Assembly: GCF_001182825.2 (NCBI RefSeq)
Contig: NZ_LFYO02000002.1
Location: 434,001-498,000 of the forward strand
Reading direction: 5' to 3'
Source of the DNA: Streptococcus sp. X13SY08
GTDB lineage: Bacteria > Bacillota > Bacilli > Lactobacillales > Streptococcaceae
DNA length: 64,000 bases
Under the pieces are notes generated by a model. It made no database searches. It had not been told where the DNA came from and was given only the letters and a program-made list of their open reading frames with translations. Position 1 is the first letter of the stretch, and each line of letters starts with the position of its first letter. Below are positions 51,407 to 62,356 of the stretch, in pieces. A program made the position numbers and the translations under genes.

Positions 51407-52175
51407 GTTTTTCCTCTCTTTCTTTCGAGATAAAATAGTAACCAATCACGAGAAGGATACTAAAAAGAAAAACAACTGTCGATAAAGCATTGATATCAAG
51501 AGAAATTCCCTGACGAGCTCGTGAGTAAATTTCAACGGAGAGCGTTGAGAAACCGTTTCCAGTCACAAAGAAAGTTACTGCAAAATCGTCCAAGGAATAA
51601 GTAAAGGCCATAAAGTAGCCTGCAATAATTCCCGGTGTCAAATAAGGCAACATGACCTCTTTGAGCATTTGAAAATGCGTTGCCCCTAAATCATAGGCTG
51701 CATTAACCATATCATGATTCATCTCTTTAAGACGTGGAAGAACCATGAGGACCACAATTGGGATTGAAAACGCCACATGGCTCAAAAGGACGGATACTTC
51801 GCCTAGCTCGAAACCAATAGTCGTAAAGAGGATAAGAAATGATGCCCCTATCATGACGTCTGGTGCTACCATAAGAACATTATTAGCTGATAGGAGACTG
51901 TTTTGAAGGCGTCTTTTAGCTTGGTAGATAAAAATTGATCCAAATGTCCCAATAATGGTTGCAAGCAAGGCTGACAGAAAGGCTAGAAAGAAGGTATCCA
52001 CCAAAATCATCATTAACCTGCTGTCACCAAACAGCGTTTCATAGTGTTCCAAGGTAAAGCCAGTGAAACCATTCATATCCCCACCACTATTAAATGAATA
52101 AGCGATCAAATAGAAAATAGGAATATACAAAATAAGGAAGACCAGTGCCAAATAAATATATGCTAATTTTTTCAT
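51399..52175 (-). CDS. potC: Spermidine/putrescine ABC permease PotC
   Basis: 258 residues with about six membrane helices; the loop AAYDLGATHFQMLKEVMLPYLTPGI is the EAA coupling motif that contacts PotA. The ATG at 52175 overlaps the TGA of potB (ATGA); longer in-frame starts fall inside potB and lack a ribosome binding site. Intact. Confidence 0.93.
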   Translation of the reverse strand: MKKLAYIYLALVFLILYIPIFYLIAYSFNSGGDMNGFTGFTLEHYETLFGDSRLMMILVDTFFLAFLSALLATIIGTFGSIFIYQAKRRLQNSLLSANNVLMVAPDVMIGASFLILFTTIGFELGEVSVLLSHVAFSIPIVVLMVLPRLKEMNHDMVNAAYDLGATHFQMLKEVMLPYLTPGIIAGYFMAFTYSLDDFAVTFFVTGNGFSTLSVEIYSRARQGISLDINALSTVVFLFSILLVIGYYFISKEREEKHV

Positions 52176-52969
52176 TGACGTCTCTCCTTTGTTACCCACA
52201 TGGTTGCAATCATGGCAACAATTAAAATCACACCGATGGTTGATCCCATTCCCCAATTTTGTGTTGTGAGGAAATGCTGCTCAATAGCCGTACCAAGTGT
52301 TATCACTCGATTTCCACCAATTAAACGTGTCAACATAAAGAGAGACAAACTTGGAATAAATACCGACTGAATACCAGAACGAACGCCGTTTAAGGACAGA
52401 GGGAAGACAACTTTCAAAAATGTTTGCGTCTCTGTAGCTCCCAAATCTTTGCTGGCATTGATAAGGTTAGCATCCATATCGTCCAAGGCATTGAAGATTG
52501 GCAGAATCATAAAGGGCAATTCGATATAACTAGCAACAAAGATAAATGAAAAATCTGTAAACAAAATTTGCTGCGGAGCAATTCCCATAAATCCTAAAAA
52601 GGCATTGATACCGCCTTGCTGACCAAAAATTCCCATAAAAACATATGCTTTTAGCAAGAGATTGACCCAGGTGGGGAGGATAACCAGCATAAGCCACAAT
52701 TGCTTGTGCTTTAACTTCGTCAAAATCAAAGCTGTCGGATATGAAATGAGAAAGGTAACGAGCGTAATAATTCCAGCGTATAAAATGGAGTTAAAACTCA
52801 TTCTCAAATAGGTCCAACTTGAAAAGAAGATACCGTAATTGTCAAGTGTTAGATTTCCTTCGATATCAAAGAGTGATTTCCACACAAGAAGGATAACAGG
52901 AGCTAAAACGAAGAGACTAAGCCAGAGAACATACGGTACGGAAAAAGCAAGATTAGAGGTTTTCTTCAT
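52172..52969 (-). CDS. potB: Spermidine/putrescine ABC permease PotB
   Basis: 265 residues, six membrane helices, EAA motif [25 protein letters not shown]. The start at 52969 ([16 protein letters not shown]) has GAGGGGGAACGTT before it and overlaps the end of potA by 17 bp. Intact. Confidence 0.93.
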   Translation of the reverse strand: MKKTSNLAFSVPYVLWLSLFVLAPVILLVWKSLFDIEGNLTLDNYGIFFSSWTYLRMSFNSILYAGIITLVTFLISYPTALILTKLKHKQLWLMLVILPTWVNLLLKAYVFMGIFGQQGGINAFLGFMGIAPQQILFTDFSFIFVASYIELPFMILPIFNALDDMDANLINASKDLGATETQTFLKVVFPLSLNGVRSGIQSVFIPSLSLFMLTRLIGGNRVITLGTAIEQHFLTTQNWGMGSTIGVILIVAMIATMWVTKERRQ

Positions 52970-54107
52970 AACGTTCCCCCTCAATCGCATTGATGAGGCC
53001 GTCTTCTACTTCCTCCACTTCCACATACTCTTCAATACGAGCATCAAATTCCTCTTCTGTTTCATTGAGACGCATGATATGAATATCTTCAGGCTCAAAG
53101 TCTAAACCAATGATTTCTCCCACAATCGCTTTTCGAGTAGAGTGGATCATCCATTCATTCCCTAAGTTGTCATAAGCGATAATTTCATAGTGAACACCGC
53201 GGAAGAGTTGCGTATCAACGGTAACTTCAAGTTTGCCTTCTTCTGGCAAGGTAATTCGCAAATCCTCAGGACGAATAACAACTTGCACTTCCTCGTTTGG
53301 CTTCATTCCGCCATCCACAGCTTCAAAACGTTTACCGTTAAATTCAACCAAGTAGTCTTCAATCATGCGACTTGATAAGATGTTGGATTCCCCGATGAAG
53401 GTAGCAACAAAGTGATTAATAGGCTCGTCGTAGATATCAACGGGCGTCCCAGATTGAACGATTTCTCCTTCGTTCATGACAAAAATCCAGTCACTCATTG
53501 CCAAAGCCTCTTCCTGATCGTGCGTAACAAAGACAAAAGTGATGCCCAAACGCTGCTGCAATTCACGGAGTTCATACTGCATTTCTGTCCGCAATTTCAA
53601 GTCAAGTGCTGAAAGCGGCTCATCCAAAAGGACTACACGTGGCTGATTAATAATGGCACGAGCAATGGCTACACGTTGACGCTGACCACCAGATAGTTTT
53701 TGAATAGAACGCTTCTCATAGCCTTCTAAGCGTACCATTTTTAATACTTCCGTGACACGTTCTTTGATTTGTATTTTATCGATTTTTCTAAGTTTTAGGG
53801 GGAAAGCTACATTTTCAAAGACTGTCATATGTGGGAAAAGCGCATAGGACTGAAAGACCGTATGCACATCACGTTTGTTGGTTGGTACATCATTGATTCG
53901 TTCACCATCCAATAAAATATCACCGCTCGTCGCATCCAAAAGCCCAGCAATCATATTCAAAATCGTTGATTTACCAGAACCAGATACCCCAAGAAGAGTA
54001 TAAAATTTCCCTTCCTCTAGCTCAAAGTTGATATTTTTTAATACGGTTGTCCCGCTATCTTCAAAGACTTTGGAAACGTTCTTAAATTCAATAATTGGTT
54101 TTTTCAA
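52953..54107 (-). CDS. potA: Spermidine/putrescine ABC ATPase PotA
   Basis: 384 residues. Walker [10 protein letters not shown], signature [14 protein letters not shown], Walker [14 protein letters not shown]-loop THDQ, and a C-terminal TOBE domain ([22 protein letters not shown]). The acidic tail ([17 protein letters not shown]) is typical of streptococcal PotA. First pot gene, downstream of murB with a 166-bp gap that holds AGGACAA/TTGTCCT (54168-54186). Intact. Confidence 0.95.
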   Translation of the reverse strand: MKKPIIEFKNVSKVFEDSGTTVLKNINFELEEGKFYTLLGVSGSGKSTILNMIAGLLDATSGDILLDGERINDVPTNKRDVHTVFQSYALFPHMTVFENVAFPLKLRKIDKIQIKERVTEVLKMVRLEGYEKRSIQKLSGGQRQRVAIARAIINQPRVVLLDEPLSALDLKLRTEMQYELRELQQRLGITFVFVTHDQEEALAMSDWIFVMNEGEIVQSGTPVDIYDEPINHFVATFIGESNILSSRMIEDYLVEFNGKRFEAVDGGMKPNEEVQVVIRPEDLRITLPEEGKLEVTVDTQLFRGVHYEIIAYDNLGNEWMIHSTRKAIVGEIIGLDFEPEDIHIMRLNETEEEFDARIEEYVEVEEVEDGLINAIEGERYEENL

Positions 54108-54273
54108 TTACATTTTTCCTTTTAAGTATATTACAGATCAAGGCTCTGTTAGGCCTATACTACCTCTAGGACAAATAACTTGTCCTCCATACTACCTAAA
54201 ACGATAGGCTTCACCCCCTTTATTGAAGATGTAAGAGATTGTAGTTCGCACTGATTGTTATACTTAAATATTA

Positions 54274-55173
54274 TTACAAAGAATCTCCTAAAATCCTTAC
54301 TTCACGCTCTAACCGAACACCAGAATTTTTTTCCACGGTATCGATAACATAGGCAATTAAATCTTCATAATCCTGCGCATTTCCGTCTGCCACATTAACC
54401 ATAAAACCAGCGTGTTTCTTAGAAACTTCCACGCCACCGATACGATGTCCTTTTAGGTCAGCTTCCATAATCAACTGACCTGCAAAATGTCCTACAGGAC
54501 GTTTAAAGACTGAGCCGCAAGACGGATATTCTAGAGGCTGTTTCAACTGACGTAAATGCGTCAAGCGATCCATCTCCTGTGAAATCGTTGTATGATTTCC
54601 TGATTTCAAAGCAAATTTGGCTGACAAGACAATGGCACCATTTTCTTGCAAAATAGATGAACGGTAGCCAAAGCGCAACTCACGCGCATCTAATGTTTGT
54701 ACCAAACCAGACGGCGTCAGGACTTGAGCCGATACCAGAATATTAGCAATTTCTCCACCGTAGGCACCAGCATTCATAAACACTGCACCACCGATACTTC
54801 CTGGAATGCCACAAGCAAATTCAAATCCTGTCAAGGAATGAAAACGTGCCACATAAGTCGTCTCAATCAAATTTGCTCCTGCTTCTGCCTCAATTGTATA
54901 GCCAGAAATAGTTACAGAATTCAATTTATCCATGCGGATAACAAACCCACGAATCCCACCATCACGCACAATAATATTACTTGAATTTCCTAAAACCATC
55001 CAAGGAATACCTTCACGATTGGCAAATTCCACAATTCTGACAATTTCGTAGCGATTACGTGGAAAAGCTAAATAATCCACTGGACCACCAACTTTAGTAT
55101 AAGTATAAGACTTCAAAGGTTCATCGAAACGAATATCGATTCCTTTCAATTCAGTTTGAATTTTTTCTTTCAT
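54274..55173 (-). CDS. murB: UDP-N-acetylenolpyruvoylglucosamine reductase
   Basis: 299 residues, FAD enzyme that forms UDP-MurNAc. Motifs: [55 protein letters not shown] and the catalytic Ser in [11 protein letters not shown]. The ATG 55173 ([16 protein letters not shown]) matches the family start; in-frame starts further up have no ribosome binding site. Upstream of potA as in other streptococci. Intact. Confidence 0.94.
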   Translation of the reverse strand: MKEKIQTELKGIDIRFDEPLKSYTYTKVGGPVDYLAFPRNRYEIVRIVEFANREGIPWMVLGNSSNIIVRDGGIRGFVIRMDKLNSVTISGYTIEAEAGANLIETTYVARFHSLTGFEFACGIPGSIGGAVFMNAGAYGGEIANILVSAQVLTPSGLVQTLDARELRFGYRSSILQENGAIVLSAKFALKSGNHTTISQEMDRLTHLRQLKQPLEYPSCGSVFKRPVGHFAGQLIMEADLKGHRIGGVEVSKKHAGFMVNVADGNAQDYEDLIAYVIDTVEKNSGVRLEREVRILGDSL

Positions 55174-55209
55174 CTCGCTTCTCATTTCATAAAATAGATA
55201 CTTTCTCAA

Positions 55210-56172
55210 TTATACCAAAAAATAATAGAGCTTGCTAGAGGTAATCCCCTCAAAACACAAACTTAAAGTAGCAAAAAACCCGCAAAAACTGGTTTCCACT
55301 CTACTGTACGAATCAACTCTCACACCTTTGATATCAACACTTAGAGAACAAATTTCTCCCTCAATATCAGCATCCTCCAATCGTTCAATAATTTGATTCA
55401 CTTTGTCAAGGGGTGCTAACATCATGACAGTTGGGCCTGCACCGGAAAGATAGGTTGCATAGGCACCATTTTCATGACCAATTTGCTTGACTGTATAAAA
55501 TTCATGGACTAGCTTTTGGCGGAACTGTTCATGAAACATATCCGATTCAATCGCCTTCCCAGCCTTGACCAAATCTCCTGTTAAAAGACTAGCAATGGCT
55601 ACATTTGAAATAGCGATAGCCGCTACTGCTTTTTTGTGGGACAATTGATTTGGTAGTACATTACGACTATCTGCCGTGCGCAATTGATACTCTGGAATAA
55701 AAGCGATAAAGGCACACTCTGGAAAATCTGTTACCACAGCGGTTACTTTCTTATTGACATAGCTAGCAATTACTAAATTTCCAAAAATAGCCGACGCTAC
55801 ATTATTATCAGGGTGCCCTTCAATATCTGTAGCCAGCTTTAACTTTTCATCATCTGTCAATTCCAATTGACCAATTTGATTAGCTAACTCAATCCCTGTT
55901 ACGATGACAGAGCTGGATGATCCAAGACCACGCGCCAAAGGGATATCACTAGTCATTTTGATGCGATGCGGCTGTAAATCACGCGAAACTTTCAAAGCTG
56001 TTTTAATCAGTAAATTATTCTTATCAGACGGCACGAATTCTAAATCATGCTCAATTAGCCACTCATCTCGTGCTTCCAACACTTCAACTGTCAAATATTT
56101 TGAAAGCGCAACTCCGACAGAATCAAAACCTGGGCCAATGTTGGCTGATGTTGCAGGTACAATAATTTTCAT
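55210..56172 (-). CDS. thrB: Homoserine kinase with an unusual C-terminal extension
   Basis: GHMP kinase, phosphorylates homoserine for threonine synthesis. Start ATG 56172 ([17 protein letters not shown]). ATP site [16 protein letters not shown] and C-terminal [14 protein letters not shown] are intact. At 320 residues it is about 33 longer than the usual 286-288: after DIKGVRVDS the tail [12 protein letters not shown] onward is unlike the family and reads through a terminator-like AAACC/GGGTTT hairpin (about 55275-55300). The normal stop codon has probably been lost. It starts 2 bp after hom. Confidence 0.85.
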   Translation of the reverse strand: MKIIVPATSANIGPGFDSVGVALSKYLTVEVLEARDEWLIEHDLEFVPSDKNNLLIKTALKVSRDLQPHRIKMTSDIPLARGLGSSSSVIVTGIELANQIGQLELTDDEKLKLATDIEGHPDNNVASAIFGNLVIASYVNKKVTAVVTDFPECAFIAFIPEYQLRTADSRNVLPNQLSHKKAVAAIAISNVAIASLLTGDLVKAGKAIESDMFHEQFRQKLVHEFYTVKQIGHENGAYATYLSGAGPTVMMLAPLDKVNQIIERLEDADIEGEICSLSVDIKGVRVDSYSRVETSFCGFFATLSLCFEGITSSKLYYFLV

Positions 56173-56173
56173 A

Positions 56174-57390
56174 CTATTCTCCCAAAACCTTGAAAACATT
56201 ACTCAAGGTAAATTCAGCAGCTGCATGCAATCGATCTATAATCCTGCCTAACTGAGTCTTACTCATGGCATGTGTCACAATGACCAAATGCGCTTCCTGA
56301 CTAGCGGAAGGTTGTTGTAGGATTTGCTTGAATGATACACCTTCTCCGTTAAAAATTTGAGCCAATCGCAGCATTTTCCCTTGTTGATCTGGTGTTTTGA
56401 TAGAGAAATAATAATCACTCTTGACATCTTCCGCATTTGCCAAAACCAAGGGACGACTAAACTCATTGAATGGTTTGCCAATTGTCTTATCATTCAAACG
56501 CCGAACGATGCGAATCAAGTCTGCAACCACACTTGTTGCAGTAGGTTTTTGACCAGCTTCAGGTCCATAAAACATAGACTGACCAACACCCACAGACTCT
56601 ACAAATACTGCATTCATGACACCATTGACACTGGCCAGCGGATGATCTTTCGGCAAGAATATTGGAGAAACTTCAGCCGAAATACCAGATGATGTTTCTT
56701 GAATATCCCCGACCAATTTAATGACATAACCTAATTGCTGAGCAACCGCTACATCTTCCGGTGTGATATTAGAAATCCCTGCGTGAGCAACGTCTACAAA
56801 ATCAACCTCCATGCCAAAAGCAAATTGACTGAGAATAACAGCTTTATAAGCTGCATCAATCCTCTCAACGTCGTCGGTAGGATCAGATTCTGCGTAACCC
56901 AATTCTTGAGCAGTCTGTAACGCCTTCTCATAAGTCCACCCTTCATCCACCATCTTGGTCATCATGAAATTCGATGTCCCATTCAAGACACCCAAGACAC
57001 GCGTGATTTTATCTGATGCAAAGGAGTTGGCCAAGGTGCGCAAAATTGGAATCCCACCTGCTACAGCAGCCTCATAATAAAGAGCAACTTGCTTTTCTTT
57101 GGCTAAACGGCGGAGTTCCTGACCATGTAGCGCAAGCAAATCTTTATTAGCTGTGACCACATGCTTTCTAGCTGATAGCGCTTGACGGATGTAGGATTTT
57201 GCTGGTTCAATCCGTCCCATTAACTCAATAACAATAGCAATAGATGGATCCTCAATAATTTCTTTGATATCTGTTACAAAGGTATAAGCATGACCTTGAA
57301 CGCGCAGACGCTCCGCTTCTTCTTCATTGCGCACTAAGACCTTCTCCACAAAAATCTCATCCGTAGCTGCTTGCCCTGATCTCGCTCATA
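56174..57390 (-). pseudogene. hom: Homoserine dehydrogenase, 5' truncated
   Basis: Reduces aspartate semialdehyde to homoserine. Frame: [24 protein letters not shown] ... to [10 protein letters not shown] at 56174. Present: the substrate part [44 protein letters not shown], and the C-terminal ACT domain. Missing: the first ~25-30 residues with the Rossmann GxGxVG loop that binds NAD(P); upstream of about 57390 the sequence belongs to a deacetylase-like gene on the other strand. An internal start (57349) could still give protein, but without the coenzyme loop. Upstream partner of thrB. Confidence 0.85.
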
Positions 57391-57404
57391 GGTTTTCTAA
57401 TCTA

Positions 57405-57895
57405 TAGCAAGGACCTACCTATATCATCCAAGCAGCCTACAACAGACAGTTCAACAATCGAGTTCAGAAGTTGCTACCTCGCAAAGCTCAAGTAGCACAC
57501 CAACGGAAGATGTCACATGGGAAAAACAAGCTGAACCCGTGCAAGTTCCCATCCTTATGTACCACGCTATTCATGATATGGCACCAGGTGAAGAAGCCAA
57601 TGCTAACTTGATTGTTTCTCCTGCTACCTTTGAAAGTCACTTGCAAGCCTTGCAAAATGCCGGCTATTATACACTTTCTCCTGAAGAAGCCTATAAAGTA
57701 TTAACTGAAAATGTTCTGCCAGAAGGCAAGAAAGTAGTCTGGTTAACCTTTGACGATAGCCTTTGGGATTTCTACGACCTGACTTATCCACTGCTTCAAA
57801 AATACAACATGAAAGCCACCAACAATGTCATCACAGGAACAGTCGGCAACGAAGGCAACTTAACTTTAGAAGAGATGGAAGAAATGAAGGCAAGT
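57405..57895 (+). pseudogene. Polysaccharide deacetylase (NodB type) fragment
   Basis: A Ser/Thr-rich linker (SSSEVATSQSSSSTPTEDV) is followed by VPILMYHAIHDMAP and WLTFDDSLWDFYDLTYPLLQ, the first conserved block with metal-binding Asp of polysaccharide deacetylases. The N-terminal signal peptide and the rest of the catalytic domain after NLTLEEMEEMKA are missing; the frame then runs into antisense of the BceB-like gene. Both ends lie at deletion junctions. Confidence 0.75.
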
Positions 57896-57919
57896 AGAAT
57901 AAATTCTTTTCCCATTTTC

Positions 57920-59703
57920 TCACTTTGCCTCCTCTCTGTTACCATTATATGAGACTAATGTATACTGATTTAAGGTATATATAAAGTACCAGGCTATAAA
58001 TAACGCAAGGATAAAAGATAATACAAAAACCCATTTTATTGTACTTGATAAAGATTTTTGTATTAAATCTTTTGCCATGCCTAGCTTGACCATAGTCTTA
58101 TACTTACTAATCTCCTCCCCTGAGGATGAATATAACCTTGAATATGTTGTACTTGCAATACCTATTAAAAAGGAGACGCATAAAATACTACCTACATATG
58201 CTACTATACTTCTTTGAAGTTTTTCTAAATAATAATATGAATAGGCTGAAGCTAGTGTTTCACTTGTGCCATCAATTTTTAGAAAACTTCTTATTTCTGT
58301 TTCCTCTGCTTTTGCCTGTTTCCAATCTTTGATACTAAAAGCAAAAATTCTTTCCTTTTTCAATTTCTTGGATAGGTTTTCATACTTATTATTTTCTAAA
58401 ACCGTTATGCTTGAAAAGTAACCAGATAAAGCTATGACAGCCTTGTCGGAACCTTGCTCCTTTTTTATCCCTAGTTTCTCAAAATCTTCTCCTAACAATT
58501 TTCTTATTCTAGGTGAGTTTTTCCCATCAACTCCAACCATAAAATATTCATCAGGATTTAACTTGATTGTTTTTCTATCTAAAAATTGTGCAATATCGTT
58601 ATAAACGGAATTAGAAATGATGATATCTCTATTTAAATCTCGGAATTCACTGTACTCAATTTGTAAATCTTTGTATCCCTCTTTATCTTTTAAGACATCT
58701 TTAATTTTTTTGACTTGTGCTTTTTCGTTAATATTTTTGTCCCATGCTGCATACATATAAGAATACGGCATTATCTTTTCTGTAACTTCTTCAACATTTT
58801 GTGGTGCTCCAACAATAACAATTAGTGAAGACAATATTATACTGAAAAGTACCATATTTATAGTCATTGTTTTTAAATTGGTGTTCATATAATATTTAAA
58901 GTTACCCACTTTAACTAAACCATTACCATCAAACTTTTTACTAGTAAGATTCATGAATCGCTCATAAATAAAGAAAGTGATGTAAAAAAAGCAATAAGTC
59001 CCCAAAATAAACGTTATAAGGTAAAGGGGATATACATATATACTGACCTTTTCATGCAGATAAATTGTAATGTAAGAAACTGTTATAAATAAAATGGATG
59101 TAGCTAAAATATAGCTTTTTTCTTCTTTCTCTTCTTTCTTCAAGAGAGCAATGATTTTTTTCTTTTTTAGGATTATAGGAGCAATCAATGACACAATAAT
59201 AAAAAGTCCCCCCATTAGTAAAATTGTGACTAAAAATGCTTTTATTGGAATGTAAAAGTATAGATCTAAGTCTCCAATAGTTTTTTCGGCAATCATTAAA
59301 AAGAATTTTGAAAAATAAATCCTGCTACAGTTCCAAAAAATAATGATAGTATAGAAATAATTTCATTCTCTAAAAAAATGATTTTTTTAAATTGGATGTT
59401 GCTTGCTCCTAAAATATTTAAAAATGCAAATTGCCTATTCCTTTGTTTCAAAAAATTACTGACAGAATATAAAATAAAGACAAATGAGAAAATTACCGAT
59501 GTCACTAAGCCAAGTACCAAGACTAATCCTAAACTACTATTTTTATCGACAACCTTTAATGCTGGATGAAATGATAAATTGGTAAATATAAAAAATACAA
59601 AAACCGAAAACATACAACTCAAAAAGTGATAGACATATGTTTTGAAATCATGAATTATATTTTTATAAGCAAAATCAATCAAATTCAACTTCTTCACCTC
59701 CAA
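57920..59703 (-). pseudogene. BceB-type FtsX-like permease, one-base frameshift
   Basis: Start ATG 59703 (MEVKKLNLIDFAYKNI). Membrane helices 1-4 (LSCMFSVFVFFIFTNL etc.) reach GFIFQNSF* at 59296. MIAEKTIGDLDLYFYIP continues in another frame; one base in the T-run restores SKFFLMIAEK. The second part has a large extracellular domain (about residues 230-420) and the last helices (VAYVGSILCVSFLIG; FVLSFILALFIAWYF). Permeases of this type with a BceA ATPase remove or sense bacitracin and similar peptides. The DNA is more AT-rich than its neighbours. Confidence 0.8.
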
Positions 59704-60228
59704 GCAAAGCTATTGCATTTAATATATCTTGTCGATACTCCTCTTTATTAGTTCGATTAATGATTTCTTGATAAATATTGCCATCCTTTATGATGTAAGT
59801 TTTATCTGAATACGAGGCGATATTAGGATCATGCGTAACCATAACGATGGTAACATTCATCTTATCGTTTAGTTTTTTAAATAATTTCATCACATCCTTT
59901 GCAGACTTTGAATCTAAATTACCTGTAGGTTCATCAGCAAGTAATAATGAAGGACTATTTATGATTGCTCTTGCTATCGCAACTCTCTGTGCTTGTCCTC
60001 CTGATATTTCATAAATTCTTTTTTCGAGTAGATGTTCTATCCCCAGTAAACTGCTTATTTTTTCAAGCTTTTGTTTCATTTCTGTTCTTGGAATACTATC
60101 TAATGTAAGTGGTAAAATTATATTCTCTCCAACCGTTAAAGTATTGATTAGATTAAATTGCTGAAACACAAACCCTAACTCTCTCCTTCTAAAAGATGCA
60201 AGTTCGTTTTCCCATAAAAATAGGCAAT
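59675..60228 (-). pseudogene. BceA-type ABC ATPase, 5' truncated
   Basis: Contains GFVFQQFNLINTLTVGENIILPL, signature [15 protein letters not shown], Walker B LLLADEPTGNLD and VTHDPNIASYSDK. The N-terminal region with Walker A is missing: ENELASFRRRELG is fused at about 60228 to the end of the YdcF-like fragment. Its 3' end overlaps the permease start by 29 bp, confirming the ATPase-permease pair. Not functional without Walker A. Confidence 0.85.
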
Positions 60229-60503
60229 GCATTGGCTAGCCTTTTACCTTCTTTTTTCAAAACAATTACGCCATTAATAATCATAAAAATAGCAAACAAA
60301 AATATACTAAGAGGTACCACTCCATATAAAATCCCTAATAAAATTTGATGAAACAACGGAAATCTCTCGTAGACAAGTGAAACGATACTCAAATACATCA
60401 TCACTATAGATAATAAAAATAATGCATTTAACAGACTTCTTCGATCTCTATAAAAACTAAAAATAAATACTCCTAGACACAAAATTGTTAAAATATATAT
60501 CAT
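60228..60503 (-). pseudogene. N-terminal fragment of a YdcF-like membrane protein
   Basis: Start ATG 60503. Three or four hydrophobic helices (MIYILTILCLGVFIFSFY, then LFHQILLGILYGVVPLSIFLFAIFMI) and INGVIVLKKEGKRLANAL, then the junction with the BceA fragment. It resembles the start of YdcF/ElyC family membrane proteins, recalled from memory; the catalytic DUF218 domain is lost. Confidence 0.5.
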
Positions 60504-60919
60504 TTTTTCCCTTCTAAATCATTTCCTTGTATTACTTGCATCTTTTAGCTAATCGCTGAAAAAGCAGTCATATGTATGGTCGTAAAAAATGGGTAATCAT
60601 TTCATCTTAATAATCAAATCAAAAAGTTATTTGAATCTATTATATTCAAAATAATTCTAAAGAATGGACTCAATACACTCAATAATAAGGATATTATACC
60701 AGTTAGATAGTTTTAAAGAAACCATTTTTAATTTAGAAAAACTCTAATCTCAATTCGATTTTTTTATAGAGAGAGCTATAAAAAATGCATCCACATATAC
60801 ATCTTCTAAGACCTAACGATGCATACATGAATGCTATTGCATTTCTTACCCGGTGGCAACCATATAAACTATTAAATGTAATCGATATTATAACATATTC
60901 TAAAAATTTTTTGAATATG
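60504..60919. other. AT-rich intergenic region with a gene remnant and hairpin
   Basis: No complete gene. A palindrome TTTTTTATAG-6-CTATAAAAAA lies at 60759-60785. From 60785 a plus-strand ATG gives HPHIHLLRPNDAYMNAIAF and RWQPYKLLNVI, which looks like a piece of a real protein but turns into low-complexity sequence; I do not recognise it. Confidence 0.45.
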
Positions 60920-61753
60920 TTATTCTACTTTATCAAAATTGATAACAACAATTTCTGGCGGATTGTAAAATCTTGGTATTCTTGTTGACTCTCTACTTAA
61001 ACCTCTACTAACTATTAATTTTCCTCGATCCAACTGAGTAATCCCTTTTGTAAATTTTGGAAATAAGCCTTGATTAGGAGCATATAAACCCTTATCTAAT
61101 AAAATAGGTACGCGCCACTGACCTCCATGAGCATGTCCAGAAAATATATAATCTACTCCTAATTCACTATAATCAAAAGTTCTTTCTGGCCTATGTGCTA
61201 AGAGAAAAGTTAAACCATTTTTATAAACTTTTTCTAATTTTTCGTATTCCTTACTATAAATTGACTCTCCGATATCTGGATCGTCAATTCCCATTATATT
61301 TATACTTGTGCCATTTACTTTTACTATTTCGCTATCTCCAGATAAAACTTTCACTCCAAATGAAGATATTTTTTCTTTTATATAATCATGCTTTCCTGAC
61401 CACATTTCATGATTACCTGTAACATAAAATGTTGGATATTTTTTTGAAATTTTTTCAACTAAAATAAATCCTTTTTTCATTGGCAACTGATCATCTACGA
61501 TATCTCCACTCAGAAAAACTAAATCTGGTTTAATTTTCTCCAATTTATCAGTTATTTCTTTATGGTCTTTTCCATAATCACAACTATGTGTATCAGCTAT
61601 AAGCGCAACTTTCATTTTATCGTTTAACTTTTTATCAGAAATATGATATTCCGTTATAACTACATTATTTCTCAGACCTAAAACTATAAATATTAAAGAA
61701 ATTATTCCTAAACTAATGAATATTTCTTGTTTCACTTGATTCATTTGATTCAT
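60920..61753 (-). CDS. Membrane-anchored metallophosphoesterase
   Basis: 277 residues. One N-terminal membrane helix (IFISLGIISLIFIVLGL) and a calcineurin-like phosphoesterase domain with ALIADTHSCDYG, FLSGDIVDDQ, YVTGNHEMWSGKHDY, LAHRPER and SGHAHGGQWRVP, all metal-binding blocks of the YkuE/YaeI type that may act on membrane lipids or nucleotides. Substrate unknown. Its AT-rich composition matches the BceAB block. Intact. Confidence 0.85.
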   Translation of the reverse strand: MNQMNQVKQEIFISLGIISLIFIVLGLRNNVVITEYHISDKKLNDKMKVALIADTHSCDYGKDHKEITDKLEKIKPDLVFLSGDIVDDQLPMKKGFILVEKISKKYPTFYVTGNHEMWSGKHDYIKEKISSFGVKVLSGDSEIVKVNGTSINIMGIDDPDIGESIYSKEYEKLEKVYKNGLTFLLAHRPERTFDYSELGVDYIFSGHAHGGQWRVPILLDKGLYAPNQGLFPKFTKGITQLDRGKLIVSRGLSRESTRIPRFYNPPEIVVINFDKVE

Positions 61754-61925
61754 TTCCTCTCATCAATAGATAAATAAAATAATTATATCATCTCTACCAA
61801 TCTGATGAAAGAAAAAAACATTCTATACTAAAACAAAGCGTCTCAATTTTATCATAAGGAAAGTGATTTTAATCTCTCTATCCAGAAACATTCCCATGCT
61901 AATCTATATATTTAATTTGAAAATA

Positions 61926-61964
61926 AAAAAATAATCCCATCAAGATTAAATCTTAATGGGATTT
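61926..61964 (-). terminator. Terminator of rplJ-rplL
   Basis: AATCCCATTAAGAT / ATCTTGATGGGATT on the minus strand (one mismatch) followed by a long T-rich run. Confidence 0.85.
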
Positions 61965-61987
61965 TGCAATTAAATTGCGTTACTCTA

Positions 61988-62289
61988 TTATTTAAGAGTA
62001 ACTGAAGCTCCAGCTTCTTCCAATTTAGCTTTGATTTCTTCAGCTTCAGCTGCAGAAGCACCTTCTTTGATAATTGATGGTGCGTTGTCAACGATAGCTT
62101 TAGCTTCTTTAAGGCCTTCACCAGTGATTTCACGTACAACTTTGATAACGCCAACTTTTTTGTCGCCAGCTGATGTCAATTCAACGTCGAATGAATCTTT
62201 AGCTTCTTCAGCAGCACCACCAGCAGCAGCAACTGCAACTGGAGCAGCGGCAGTTACGCCACAATAATGTTTTCAATGTTCAATGCCAT
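61988..62289 (-). pseudogene. rplL: Ribosomal protein L7/L12, internally deleted
   Basis: Start ATG 62289 after [14 protein letters not shown], then a jump. [31 protein letters not shown] resumes in another frame near 62255 and continues through the C-terminal domain [25 protein letters not shown] to ASVTLK at 61988. About 22-23 residues of the N-terminal dimerisation domain are missing out of frame. L7/L12 recruits translation factors; a null allele would be very harmful, so this is a prime case for re-sequencing. Confidence 0.92.
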
Positions 62290-62356
62290 TGTAATTTCCT
62301 CCAATATAGGTTTTTAATAAGTTGTTTGTAGCACTAAGCAGCTACATGGCTCTGCA

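Noticed and set aside
57920..60228. Complete antimicrobial peptide resistance module
   Set aside because: The ATPase lacks Walker A, the permease has a frameshift, and no sensor kinase or response regulator is nearby.
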